64,000 bases of DNA from WHSW01 sp963742205. GTDB taxonomy: Bacteria; Actinomycetota; Thermoleophilia; Solirubrobacterales; 70-9. Position 1 is the first letter of the stretch, and every line of letters starts with the position of its first letter. Location of the stretch: positions 558,001 to 622,000 of the forward strand of contig CAVUKZ010000009.1 of assembly GCA_963742205.1 (NCBI GenBank), given 5' to 3'. The position numbers and the translations under genes are program-made. This document shows, piece by piece, positions 44,603 to 52,329 of the stretch. Below the pieces are notes generated by a model. The model was not told where the DNA came from, searched no databases, and worked only from the letters and a program-made list of their open reading frames with translations.

Positions 44603-45662
44603 TCAGAAGAGCGAAGCCGCCCGCTCGGGCACCGGGAGCCCCAGATGCTCGAAGCCGCGCTCGGTGATCACGCGGCCCCGCGGGGTGCGCTTGATCAAGC
44701 CCTGCTGCAGCAGGTACGGCTCGTACACGTCCTCGATCGTCTCCTGCTCCTCGTCGACCGCCGCCGCCAGGGTCGAGAGCCCGACCGGCCCGCCGGAGAA
44801 CTTCACCGCGACCGTCTCGAGGATCGTGCGGTCGTGGCGGTCGAGTCCGGCCGAGTCGACCTCGAGCAGGTCGAGGGCCTCGCCGGCGACCACGGCGGTG
44901 ATCACGCCAGCTGCCGCGGACCTGCGCGTAGTCGCGCACTCGCTTCAGCAGCCGGTTGGCAACGCGCGGGGTGCCTCGCGAGCGCTCGGCGATCACGTCC
45001 TCGCCGCCGGGCTCCATCTCGACCTCGAGGATGCCCGCGGAACGGCGAACGATCTGCGCCAGGTCGGCGGGGCCGTAGTGCTCGAGCCGCTGGGTGACGC
45101 CGAAGCGATCGCGCAGCGGCGTCGTCAGCAACCCGGCCCTCGTCGTCGCGCCGATGAGCGTGAACGGCGGCAGATCCAGCGTGACCGTCCGCGCGCCGGC
45201 GCCCTGACCGAGCACGATGGGCAGCTGCCGGTCCTCCATGGCCGGGTACAGGGTCTCCTCGATCGCGCGGTTGAGGCGGTGGATCTCGTCGATGAAGAAC
45301 ACCGACCCCGGTTCGAGCGCCGTGAGGAAGGAGGCGATGTCGGCCTTGCGCTCCAGCGCCGGGCCGGCCGTCTGCACGAACGGCGCCTCCAGCTCGGCGG
45401 CGACGATGTGGGCGAGCGAGGTCTTCCCGAGCCCCGGAGGCCCGGCGAGCAGCACGTGGTCGAGCGACTCCTCGCGCCCGCGCGCCGCCTCGATGAACAC
45501 CTCGAGCTGGCCCGTCACCTGAACCTGGTTGACGAAGTCCGCGAGGCGCCGCGGGCGCAGCGAGCGGTCGAGCTCCTCGTCCGAGCCGGCCAGACGAGCC
45601 TCGGCCATCGGCTCCGGCCCCTCGACCCCGCCGCCGATCCCCGGGTCGCGGGAGATGCTCAC
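44603..45662 (-). CDS. ruvB: Holliday junction branch-migration ATPase RuvB, one frame break
   Basis: AAA+ motor driving Holliday junction migration with RuvA. Walker A LLAGPPGLGKTSLAHIVAAE, Walker B SVFFIDEIHRLNRAIEE, sensor 1 LIGATTRAGLLTTPLRDRFG including the Arg finger. The C-terminal winged helix (AVKFSGGPVGLSTLAAAVDE onward) is in another frame; one extra base at about 44918 (GGCAGCTGG) accounts for it, giving 352 aa. The ATG overlaps the ruvA stop. Confidence 0.95.
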
Positions 45663-46255
45663 GAGCCGCTCCCGGTCCCGGCGCTTCGCAGGGCCGTCCC
45701 GATCAGCTCCTCCGGGGTCTCACCGCTGGCCTGCTCGAGCAGGCCCTCGGCCTCGACCGCGGTGTAGCCCAGGTTCACGAGGCCCTCTCGGGCGAGGGCA
45801 CGCGGGTCGTCCTCACCGGCGGCGCTGGCCGTCGTCACGACCTCGTTGAGCTCGCCGGCGACCTTCTCGCGCAGCTCGACGATCAGCCGTTCGGAGGTCC
45901 GCTTGCCGACGCCGGGCACGGCCTGGAAGCGCTTCGCGTCGCCGGCCGCGAGGGCACGGCGCAGCTCGCGCGGGGCGCCGCCGGAGAGGATCGCGACCGC
46001 GACCTTCGGTCCGATGCCGGAGACGGAGGTGAGGTGGCCGAAGAGGTCGCGCTCCTCCTCGCTGGCGAACCCGTAGAGGGTCATCGAGTCATCGCGGGCG
46101 ACGAGCTCGGTGTGGAGCGTCGCCGCCTTGCCCCGGGCGGGAACCGCCTTGAGGGTCTCGGCCGACACCGTCAGCCGGTAGCCGACGCCGGCGGCCTCGA
46201 TCACCACGTGATCGGGGCGGCGCACGAGGACCTCGCCGCGGACCGAGGCGATCAT
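45659..46255 (-). CDS. ruvA: Holliday junction DNA-binding protein RuvA
   Basis: 198 aa. N-terminal OB domain (MIASVRGEVLVRRPDHVVIE), two helix-hairpin-helix motifs (LTSVSGIGPKVAVAILSG and FQAVPGVGKRTSERLIVEL) and the C-terminal RuvB-binding domain (REGLVNLGYTAVEAEGLLEQ). The ATG overlaps the ruvC stop as ATGA, and its stop overlaps ruvB. Confidence 0.96.
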   Translation of the reverse strand: MIASVRGEVLVRRPDHVVIEAAGVGYRLTVSAETLKAVPARGKAATLHTELVARDDSMTLYGFASEEERDLFGHLTSVSGIGPKVAVAILSGGAPRELRRALAAGDAKRFQAVPGVGKRTSERLIVELREKVAGELNEVVTTASAAGEDDPRALAREGLVNLGYTAVEAEGLLEQASGETPEELIGTALRSAGTGSGS

Positions 46256-46773
46256 CCGACGGGCACCGGCCGCTGCAGCGCGGCCTCGGTCGCGCTGTGT
46301 GCGCGGGCGTGGCCCGCGTGGCAGATCGCAACCGCGAGCGCGTCCGCCGTGTGATCGGATTCCGGCGGGCGGGCGAGGCCGAGCAGCGCGCCGACCATCT
46401 CCTGCACCTGGCGCTTGGGCGCTGCGCCGCTGCCGCAGACAGCCATCTTGACCGCCTGCGGCGTGTAGTCGAAGCACCTGATTCCCCGCTGTCCGGCCGC
46501 CAGCATCACGACGCCGCGGGCCTGGGCCACGGCCTGGGCGGAGCGGGCGTTCTTGTTGAAGTAGAGGTCCTCGAGCGCGACGGCCGCCGGCTCGTGCCAG
46601 GCGATCAGCTTCTCGAGCTCGGCGTGGATGGACGCGAGCCGGCTCTCGAGCGGGGCGTCACTCTGGGATTCGACGACGCCGCCATCGACGGCGGTCATCT
46701 GCCCTCCGGCGATCCGGACGACACCGAAACCAGTATTCGCCACGCCCGGGTCTATGCCCATGACGAGGATCAC
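46252..46773 (-). CDS. ruvC: Holliday junction resolvase RuvC
   Basis: RuvC cuts Holliday junctions. The acidic active site is visible: Asp in VMGIDPGVANTGFGVVRIAG, Glu in AAVALEDLYFNKNARSAQAV, and the Asp cluster in PPESDHTADALAVAICHAG. I chose GTG 46773 (ILVMGIDPG); ATG 46761 is an alternative. The family usually has 160-175 residues, as here. First gene of the ruvCAB operon. Confidence 0.95.
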   Translation of the reverse strand: MILVMGIDPGVANTGFGVVRIAGGQMTAVDGGVVESQSDAPLESRLASIHAELEKLIAWHEPAAVALEDLYFNKNARSAQAVAQARGVVMLAAGQRGIRCFDYTPQAVKMAVCGSGAAPKRQVQEMVGALLGLARPPESDHTADALAVAICHAGHARAHSATEAALQRPVPVG

Positions 46774-46852
46774 TCGTACTGATTCTGCGCATACCCCCGG
46801 ACGCCTCCCCGAGGTGGCATCCCCGGCGCTCAGGCGCGATGCTAGGCGGGCG

Positions 46853-47335
46853 ATGACGGAGGCCGAGATCGAGATCCGCGGGCTGCGACTCGCGGACGAG
46901 CTCGACATCCATACGGCCTACGAGGAGGCCGTCGCCGAGGGCGGCTCGTTTCCGGTCGTGCCGCCGGTGAGCCTCACCGACACCAGGGCGGTGTGGATCG
47001 ACGGCAACGACCGGGTCCTGGTCGCCGAGCTCGAGGGCAGCTTCGCGGGCTGCTGCTACGTGCGCCCCAACTACGCGGGCCGCGGCTCGTCGATCGCCAA
47101 CGCGGGCTACCTGGTGCCCACATCGGCCCGCGGGCGCGGCGTCGGCCGCGCCCTGCTCGACCGGTCGCTGGACGAGGCCCGCGAGCTCAACTACGCGGCG
47201 ATGATGTTCAACCTGGTCTTCGAGCGCAATCCCGCGCGCCGGCTCTGGGAGGCGGCGGGCTTTCGGGAGATCGGGCGGGTCCCGCGGGCGATCGACGCCG
47301 AGCAGGACGCGCTGATCTACTTCCGCGAGCTCTAG
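46853..47335 (+). CDS. GNAT N-acetyltransferase
   Basis: 160 aa with the GNAT acetyl-CoA loop: NAGYLVPTSARGRGVGRALL (pattern Arg/Gln-x-x-Gly-x-Gly/Ala), then FNLVFERNPARRLWEAAGFR and the C-terminal EIGRVPRAI. It resembles the phosphinothricin acetyltransferase-like group, but the substrate is unknown. Divergent from ruvC; 11 bases before another GNAT gene. Confidence 0.85.
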   Translation: MTEAEIEIRGLRLADELDIHTAYEEAVAEGGSFPVVPPVSLTDTRAVWIDGNDRVLVAELEGSFAGCCYVRPNYAGRGSSIANAGYLVPTSARGRGVGRALLDRSLDEARELNYAAMMFNLVFERNPARRLWEAAGFREIGRVPRAIDAEQDALIYFREL

Positions 47336-47346
47336 CCGGGCGCCGG

Positions 47347-47841
47347 ATGCGCTTCCGCCCGCTCGCCGCCGACGACATCGAGGCCGTGGTCGACATCGTC
47401 GTTCGCTGCGATGCGCTGACCGCCGACTGGGCCCCGCCCGGGTGGGAGCTGCCCTCCGGCTGGCGCCAGTCCGAGCTCCGAGTCTGGGCCCAGGACCTCG
47501 CCGAGGAGGGGCTCTGGTGCGACGTCGCCTGCGACGCGGACGGGGCCATCGTCGGCGCCTCGGTCGCCACTGCCGGCAGGGCGGAGCCGCCGGTGAGCGG
47601 GCACCTCGCCTCGCTGTTCGTGGAGCCACGCTGCCACGGAGGCGGGATCGGCGGGCGGCTCGCCACGCGGGCGGAGGACTGGATGCGCGACCAGGGCTGC
47701 GAGCGAGCGACGCTCACCGTGCTCGCCGGCGCGCCGGCGCTCGGCTTCTACCTCGCGCACGGCTGGGAGCGCGACGGCCGCAGCGGCACCTACGAGGCGT
47801 TCGGACTTCCGACCCTGGGGCTCGCGAAGCGGCTCGGATGA
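47347..47841 (+). CDS. second GNAT N-acetyltransferase
   Basis: 164 aa. MRFRPLAADDIEAVVDIVVR opens the domain; LASLFVEPRCHGGGIGGRLA is the acetyl-CoA loop; CERATLTVLAGAPALGFYLA and HGWERDGRSGTYEAFG end it. It follows the first GNAT gene in the same direction and converges on yebC, with stops two bases apart. The two GNATs are not close duplicates. Confidence 0.87.
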   Translation: MRFRPLAADDIEAVVDIVVRCDALTADWAPPGWELPSGWRQSELRVWAQDLAEEGLWCDVACDADGAIVGASVATAGRAEPPVSGHLASLFVEPRCHGGGIGGRLATRAEDWMRDQGCERATLTVLAGAPALGFYLAHGWERDGRSGTYEAFGLPTLGLAKRLG

Positions 47842-47842
47842 C

Positions 47843-48595
47843 CTAGGCCGCGACCTGCTCGAGCAGCGCCTCGGGGATGTCGAAGTTGGCGTGCACGGCC
47901 TCGACGTCGTCGTGGTCGTCGAGCGACTCCATCAGCCGCACGAGCGCACGCGCCTCGCTCTCGTTGGCAATCTCCACCACCGCGTTCGGCTCCATCGACA
48001 GCTCGGCGGACTCGATCTCGACCCCGTCGGCCTCGAGCGCCGCCCGCACGTCCGCGAGCGCGGCCGGGGGCATCGTCAGCTTCAGCACGTCGCCGTCCGG
48101 GGCGACGTCCTCGGCGCCCGCGTCGATTGCGCCCAGGAGATCGTCCTCGGAGTAGCGCTCGCCGTCGACCACGATCACGCCCTTCTTCTCGAACTGCCAG
48201 GCGACCGAGCCGGGCTCGCCGAGGTTGCCGTTGTGGCGGTCGAAGGCGTGACGCACCTCCGAGCCCGTGCGGTTGCGGTTGTCGGTCAGCGCCTCCACCA
48301 GCAGGGCGGCGCCGCCGGGTCCGTAGCCCTCGTAGACGACGCGCTCGATCTGCTCGTCCCCGCTGCCCTCGCCCGTGCCCCTCGCGATCGCCCGCTCGAT
48401 GTTGTCCTTGGGCATCGAGTAGCCCTTCGCCTTCTCGATCGCCGCGGCGAGGGTGAAGTTGGAGTCGGGGTCTCCCCCGCCCTCACGCGCCGCGATGGCG
48501 ATCGCGCGCGCAAGCTTCGTGAACAGCTGACCGCGCTTGGCGTCGGTCGCCGCCTTCTTGTGCTTGATCGAAGCCCACTTGGAATGCCCGGACAT
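47843..48595 (-). CDS. yebC: YebC/PmpR-family protein (TACO1-like translation factor)
   Basis: 250 aa, start MSGHSKWASIKHKKAATDAK, the hallmark of the family, then RGQLFTKLARAIAIAAREGG and NIERAIARGTGEGSGDEQIE. YebC proteins act as transcriptional regulators in some bacteria and help ribosomes through proline stretches in others. In many actinobacteria yebC directly precedes ruvC; here two divergent GNAT genes and a different direction of neighbours intervene. Confidence 0.95.
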   Translation of the reverse strand: MSGHSKWASIKHKKAATDAKRGQLFTKLARAIAIAAREGGGDPDSNFTLAAAIEKAKGYSMPKDNIERAIARGTGEGSGDEQIERVVYEGYGPGGAALLVEALTDNRNRTGSEVRHAFDRHNGNLGEPGSVAWQFEKKGVIVVDGERYSEDDLLGAIDAGAEDVAPDGDVLKLTMPPAALADVRAALEADGVEIESAELSMEPNAVVEIANESEARALVRLMESLDDHDDVEAVHANFDIPEALLEQVAA

Positions 48596-48602
48596 AGCCT
48601 CG

Positions 48603-48608
48603 ATTCTA
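48603..48608 (-). promoter_or_regulatory. -10 element of yebC, leaderless layout
   Basis: TAGAAT on the minus strand, followed by seven bases and the ATG at 48595. There is no purine-rich ribosome-binding site between them. No clear -35 is visible 17 bases further up. Confidence 0.5.
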
Positions 48609-48647
48609 GGAAGGCCATCGAGTCGAGGAGGACCGGCGCCACGCCGC

Positions 48648-48740
48648 GCACGCCCGGACGCGGAAGCAGAAAAAAATGTCCGCGGCAAAGCCGCGGACAA
48701 TTGATTCGAGCGAGAGCGGAGGACGTGGCGCGCTTTATTC
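48648..48740 (-). ncRNA. candidate small RNA / dispersed element, copy B
   Basis: Minus strand: GAATAA, a 28-bp block identical to copy A (with TCCTCCGCTCTCGCTCG), then GTCCGCGGC, loop TTT, GCCGCGGAC and seven T, a strong intrinsic terminator, then CCGCGTCCGGGCGT. The 13-bp hairpin at 48750-48780 lies just upstream and may belong to the same transcript. It could instead be a leader of yebC, but copy A has no gene downstream. Confidence 0.6.
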
Positions 48741-48891
48741 AAGCGCCGGCCGCGACCGGACCCCCGAGGTCCGGCCGCGGCAATCGGCGTCGGCATCCCT
48801 TTAATGGCGCCGTTTTGTAACCCCCTGAGCGCCCCCTGGCACAAGCCGGTGGCGCGGCGCGCAGACCTACAACAGCGCGAGGGACAAGAAG

Positions 48892-48922
48892 TTGCGCGGC
48901 CGTACGGAGCGGCCGCGCAACT
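48892..48922 (-). terminator. intrinsic terminator of the secreted-protein gene
   Basis: GTTGCGCGGCCG and CGGCCGCGCAAC form a 12-bp perfect stem around seven bases; on the minus strand TTCTTG follows. It lies about 20 bases after the stop of the gene at 48943. Confidence 0.75.
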
Positions 48923-48942
48923 CGAGTCCACAGTGTGTCGCG

Positions 48943-49512
48943 CTAGCTGGTGAGTGCGGCCTTCACCGTCACCGTTCCGAGGGGGATGCCCTTGCGGAAC
49001 GGGAAGTTGAAGGTGTCGGACAGCACCTCGGCGCCGGCCTTGGCCAACGTCGCGTCCGCGCCCTTGATCTTCAGGTTGGTGCCGGAGCTGCCGCCGATCG
49101 TCGCGTCGGAGAGATCGAGGTCGATGAACCGGACCTCGGCCCCGCCGGACTTCGCGAACAGCTTCGTCTTGTTCTTGCCGATCTTGATCGTGAACTTCGT
49201 GAACTTCACGCCTGGGCCGCCCTCGGTGAAGAACGCGAGGCCGCCGCGATGGTCGATCGTGCCCTTCGGGCCCGTGTTGATGTCGCCGCCCTTGATCGGG
49301 AAGTTGAAGCCGTGCTTGCCGCTCTTCGCGGCTCCGGTGGTGTCGATCCCGATGCTCATGTCGGCGAAGCCCTCACCGGTCGCCTGATCGAACTTGAGCA
49401 CGGTCTTGCCGCCGGTTACCGGGTCGGCGATCGCCGCCGGTACGACCAGCGCGGCGACCACCAGGGTCAGGGGCGCCAGTAACCAGACTCGCGCCCGCAT
49501 TGCAACCTTCAT
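48943..49512 (-). CDS. secreted beta-rich protein of unknown function
   Basis: 189 aa. Signal peptide VAMRARVWLLAPLTLVVAAL, VVPAAIADP with an Ala-x-Ala-type cut. The mature part has Gly-rich beta-like segments: GFNFPIKGGDINTGPKGTID, HRGGLAFFTEGG, and later RFIDLDLSDATIGGSSGTNL. The 'GTI-x-HRGGL' pattern is loosely like HtaA-type surface proteins, though not enough for a call. ACTCCTTTC/AGGAGT precedes the ATG. It has its own terminator. Confidence 0.75.
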   Translation of the reverse strand: MKVAMRARVWLLAPLTLVVAALVVPAAIADPVTGGKTVLKFDQATGEGFADMSIGIDTTGAAKSGKHGFNFPIKGGDINTGPKGTIDHRGGLAFFTEGGPGVKFTKFTIKIGKNKTKLFAKSGGAEVRFIDLDLSDATIGGSSGTNLKIKGADATLAKAGAEVLSDTFNFPFRKGIPLGTVTVKAALTS

Positions 49513-49544
49513 CAGTACTCCTTTCGTCCCACGCCTAACGCCGC

Positions 49545-50648
49545 TCAGACGGCGAAGGCGCCATCCTGCTGGAGGACTTCGCCGTCCACCTCCAGCTTCC
49601 CTCCGCGGCGGAGGTCGCAGACGAGGTCAGTGTGGACGGCGCTCTCGTTGATCCCACCGGATTCGGGATAGCTCGCCCCGACGGCGAGGTGCACCGTGCC
49701 GCCGATCTTCTCGTCGAGCAGGATCGAGCGCGTCCCACGCTCGATGCCGAAGTTGGTCCCGATCCCAAGCTCGCCGAGGCGCCGAGCGCCCTCGTCCGTG
49801 TCGAGCATGCTGATCAGGTACTGCTCACCCCGTTCGGCGGTGGCGTCGACGACCTTGCCCGCGTCGAAGCGCAGCCGCACGCCGGCGACCTCGCGGCCTC
49901 CGATCGTCGCCGGCAGGTGGAAGGTGACCTCGCCCTCCACCGAGTCCTCGATCGGACCGGTGAAGAACTCGCCGTCGGGCATGTTGTGCTCACCGTCGCA
50001 GGGGATGAAGTGGCGCCCGGCGATCCCGAGGGTCAGGTCGGTGCCGTCGGCGACGATGCGGACCTGCTCGCGGCCCTCGATCCACTCGGCGAGCCGGCGG
50101 CATTCCTCGGAGGCGCGGTTCCAGGCGCCGAGCGGGTCGGGGTCGTCGGCGAGGCAGGCGCGGTAGTAGAAGTCCTCGAAGTCGACGAGGCTCATCTCGG
50201 CGTCCGCGGCGTGGGCGTTGGTCGGATACATGGTCCCCACCCACCGATGCTCGCCCTCGGAGGCGCGCCGCATCATCGTCTGGAGCAGTTCGCGGGTGGC
50301 GGCGCGGCGAACCGTCTGGCGCTCCGGGGGCACGTTGGAGAGCTCGCGGGTGTTCGTGTCGGCCCAGATCGCGATCCGGCAGTCGGACTCCTCGGCGCCC
50401 CAGCGCGCCAGCGGTGAGATCCACTCGAGCTGGTCGTCGGTGGCGTACTTGAAGTAGGCGGCCTGCTGGCCGTCGAAGCTGAGCGAGACAGCCGGCAGCC
50501 CGCCGGCTTCCAGCACCTCCCGGTAGATCGCGGCGATCAGCGGCTCGGCGGCCGACGGGCCCTCGATCAGGCACGTGTCGCCCGGCCCCACCTTGGTCGA
50601 GTAGCCGACCAGGATCCGGGCGAGGTTGTCAACTCTGGGGTCGCTCAT
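49545..50648 (-). CDS. M29-family aminopeptidase
   Basis: 367 aa from ATG 50648 with GAAGGAGTGAG upstream. The C-terminal metal-site region is typical of M29 (thermophilic AmpS/AmpT): GELGIGTNFGIERGTRSILL, DEKIGGTVHLAVGASYPESG, then the His/Asp segment SAVHTDLVCDLR. It removes N-terminal residues from peptides using two metal ions. The start overlaps the pdxT stop by four bases. Confidence 0.9.
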   Translation of the reverse strand: MSDPRVDNLARILVGYSTKVGPGDTCLIEGPSAAEPLIAAIYREVLEAGGLPAVSLSFDGQQAAYFKYATDDQLEWISPLARWGAEESDCRIAIWADTNTRELSNVPPERQTVRRAATRELLQTMMRRASEGEHRWVGTMYPTNAHAADAEMSLVDFEDFYYRACLADDPDPLGAWNRASEECRRLAEWIEGREQVRIVADGTDLTLGIAGRHFIPCDGEHNMPDGEFFTGPIEDSVEGEVTFHLPATIGGREVAGVRLRFDAGKVVDATAERGEQYLISMLDTDEGARRLGELGIGTNFGIERGTRSILLDEKIGGTVHLAVGASYPESGGINESAVHTDLVCDLRRGGKLEVDGEVLQQDGAFAV

Positions 50649-51271
50649 CTCACTCCTTCCTCCGCGGACGCCGCGTCTCGGCGGACCGCCGTTGCCATCG
50701 CCATCAACAGCGCGTGCACCCGCGAGTCCTCGGTGAGCTCGGGGTGAAACGCGCACAGCAGAAACCGGTCGGTGCCCACCGCCACCGGGTGTCCGTCGAC
50801 CTCCGCCAGGACCTGCACGCCGTCGCCGACCCGCTCGACCCAGGGGGCGCGGATGAACACCGCCCGCAGCGGCTCCGGTCCGATCCCCTCGAGCGTGAGA
50901 TCGGCCTCGAAGCTGGCGATCTGGCGCCCGAAGGCGTTGCGGCGGCAGCTGACGTCGACGAACCCGAGGTGCTCGCGGTCGCAGAGGATCATCCCGGCGC
51001 AGGTACCCAGTACGGGCCGGCCCGCGTCGACGTGGGCGCGCAGCGCCGGCTCCAGTCCGTCGCGCTCGATCGCCTTGGCGATCGTCGTCGACTCGCCGCC
51101 GGGGATCACGAGGGCGTCGAGGGCGTCGAGCGCCTCGGGCGTGCGCACCTCGACGGCGTCGGCGCCGAGCTCTCGCAACATCCGCGCGTGGGCCGCGAAG
51201 TCACCCTGGCTGGCAAGCACGCCGACGCGCAGGCGCGGGTCGCTGCCCCCGTCGCCGAACGCCAGGCCCAC
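50645..51271 (-). CDS. pdxT: pyridoxal 5'-phosphate synthase glutaminase subunit PdxT
   Basis: 208 aa class I glutaminase supplying ammonia to PdxS. LRVGVLASQGDFAAHARMLR opens it, LVIPGGESTTIAKAIERDGL is the substrate loop, the nucleophile Cys is in PVLGTCAGMILCDRE, and the His-Glu pair in FHPELTEDSRVH. It follows pdxS with no gap. Confidence 0.95.
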   Translation of the reverse strand: MGLAFGDGGSDPRLRVGVLASQGDFAAHARMLRELGADAVEVRTPEALDALDALVIPGGESTTIAKAIERDGLEPALRAHVDAGRPVLGTCAGMILCDREHLGFVDVSCRRNAFGRQIASFEADLTLEGIGPEPLRAVFIRAPWVERVGDGVQVLAEVDGHPVAVGTDRFLLCAFHPELTEDSRVHALLMAMATAVRRDAASAEEGVR

Positions 51272-52159
51272 TCAGGACCCGCGCTGCTGCAACAACTCGC
51301 CCTGGGCGGCGAGCTCGGCGATGTCGTCGCCGCGCATCGCGGCGCCGAGGCCCGTGGACGCGGCCGCGACCCGCTCGGGGTCGCCAAAGTGCGTCGTCGC
51401 CTCGACGATCGCCCGCGCCATCCGCTCCGGGTCGGCGGACTTGAAGATTCCCGAGCCGACGAAGTTGCCCTCCGCCCCGAGCTGCATCGTCAGCGCTGCG
51501 TCGGCCGGGGTCGCGATGCCTCCGGCGCAGAACAGCGGCACCGGGAGCCAGCCGAGATCGGCGACCTCCTCGACGACGTCGATCGGCGCCCGCAGGTCCT
51601 TGGCCATTGCGGGCAGCTCCTCGCGGCGCAGCGTGCCGAGCTGCCGGATGCCGCCGACGATCTCGCGCAGGTGGCGGACGGCCTCGACGATGTTGCCGGT
51701 GCCGGCCTCGCCCTTGGAGCGGATCATCGCCGCCCCCTCGCCGATCCGGCGAAGCGCCTCGCCGAGGTTCGTGGCGCCGCAGACGAACGGGGTCTCGAAG
51801 GCGTGCTTGTCGATGTGGTTGGACTCGTCGGCCGGTGTCAGGACCTCGGACTCGTCGATGTAGTCGATCTCCAGGGCCTGAAGCACCTGAGCCTCGGCGA
51901 AGTGGCCGATCCGCGCCTTGGCCATCACCGGGATGGAGACCGCCTCCTTGATCTCCTCGATCATCGACGGGTCGCTCATCCGCGCCACGCCACCGTCGCG
52001 GCGAATGTCCGCGGGGACGCGCTCCAGAGCCATCACCGCGACGGCCCCCGCCTCCTCGGCGATCCTGGCCTCCGCGGCCGTGACCACGTCCATGATCACG
52101 CCGCCCTTGAGCATCTCCGCGAGGCCGCGCTTGACCCGGAATGTCGCTCGTTCTGCCAC
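51272..52159 (-). CDS. pdxS: pyridoxal 5'-phosphate synthase subunit PdxS
   Basis: 295 aa, normal length. The TIM-barrel sequence is very conserved: RGLAEMLKGGVIMDVVTAAE, the lysine region SIPVMAKARIGHFAEAQVLQ, LEIDYIDESEVLTPADE and FCAGGIATPADAALTMQLG. PdxS joins ribose 5-phosphate, glyceraldehyde 3-phosphate and ammonia into PLP. GTG start 52159 (AERATFRVK); TATGCT lies eight bases upstream, suggesting leaderless transcription. Confidence 0.97.
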   Translation of the reverse strand: MAERATFRVKRGLAEMLKGGVIMDVVTAAEARIAEEAGAVAVMALERVPADIRRDGGVARMSDPSMIEEIKEAVSIPVMAKARIGHFAEAQVLQALEIDYIDESEVLTPADESNHIDKHAFETPFVCGATNLGEALRRIGEGAAMIRSKGEAGTGNIVEAVRHLREIVGGIRQLGTLRREELPAMAKDLRAPIDVVEEVADLGWLPVPLFCAGGIATPADAALTMQLGAEGNFVGSGIFKSADPERMARAIVEATTHFGDPERVAAASTGLGAAMRGDDIAELAAQGELLQQRGS

Positions 52160-52281
52160 CGCGATCAAGCATAGAGAGGGCGGGGCGACCCGCCGCCCGC
52201 GGCTCGGTCCAATCTCAGAGGCCGGAGTTGTCCGGGTCGGCAAGCGCGCGAGGTGCCGGCACCGCCGAGTGCCATCTGAAC

Positions 52282-52321
52282 CACCTCTGAGGTGGCTGAG
52301 GTGTCACTCGGCCGAGGTGGC
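52282..52321 (-). promoter_or_regulatory. repeat cluster upstream of pdxS
   Basis: CCACCT/AGGTGG inverted repeat at 52282-52296 next to direct repeats GGCTGAGGTG (52295) and GGCCGAGGTG (52311) 16 bp apart, 120-160 bp before the pdxS start. The spacing puts the repeats on one face of the DNA roughly every 1.5 turns. Possible operator of a PLP-responsive regulator; it also lies directly after the NlpC/P60 stop. Confidence 0.4.
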
Positions 52322-52329
52322 GCGCGCGC

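Larger units (their letters stand above)
48596..48942. other. 347-bp intergenic region: yebC promoter, repeat copy B, a long hairpin and a terminator
   Basis: No convincing protein gene. From left: minus-strand TAGAAT (48608-48603) seven bases before the yebC ATG; repeat copy B (48648-48740); a 13-bp hairpin with arms 48750-48762 and 48768-48780 and a 5-base loop; an AT-richer stretch near 48795-48815; and the terminator at 48892. In the 13-bp hairpin the only imperfect pair is A-C if read on plus but G-U if read on minus, which favours minus-strand RNA. Confidence 0.7.

Noticed and set aside
48596..48942. Known structured RNAs (6S, SRP, tmRNA, RNase P, cobalamin riboswitch) in this gap
   Set aside because: I looked for their signature segments and found none; the hairpins fit terminator-type structures and the two-copy element.
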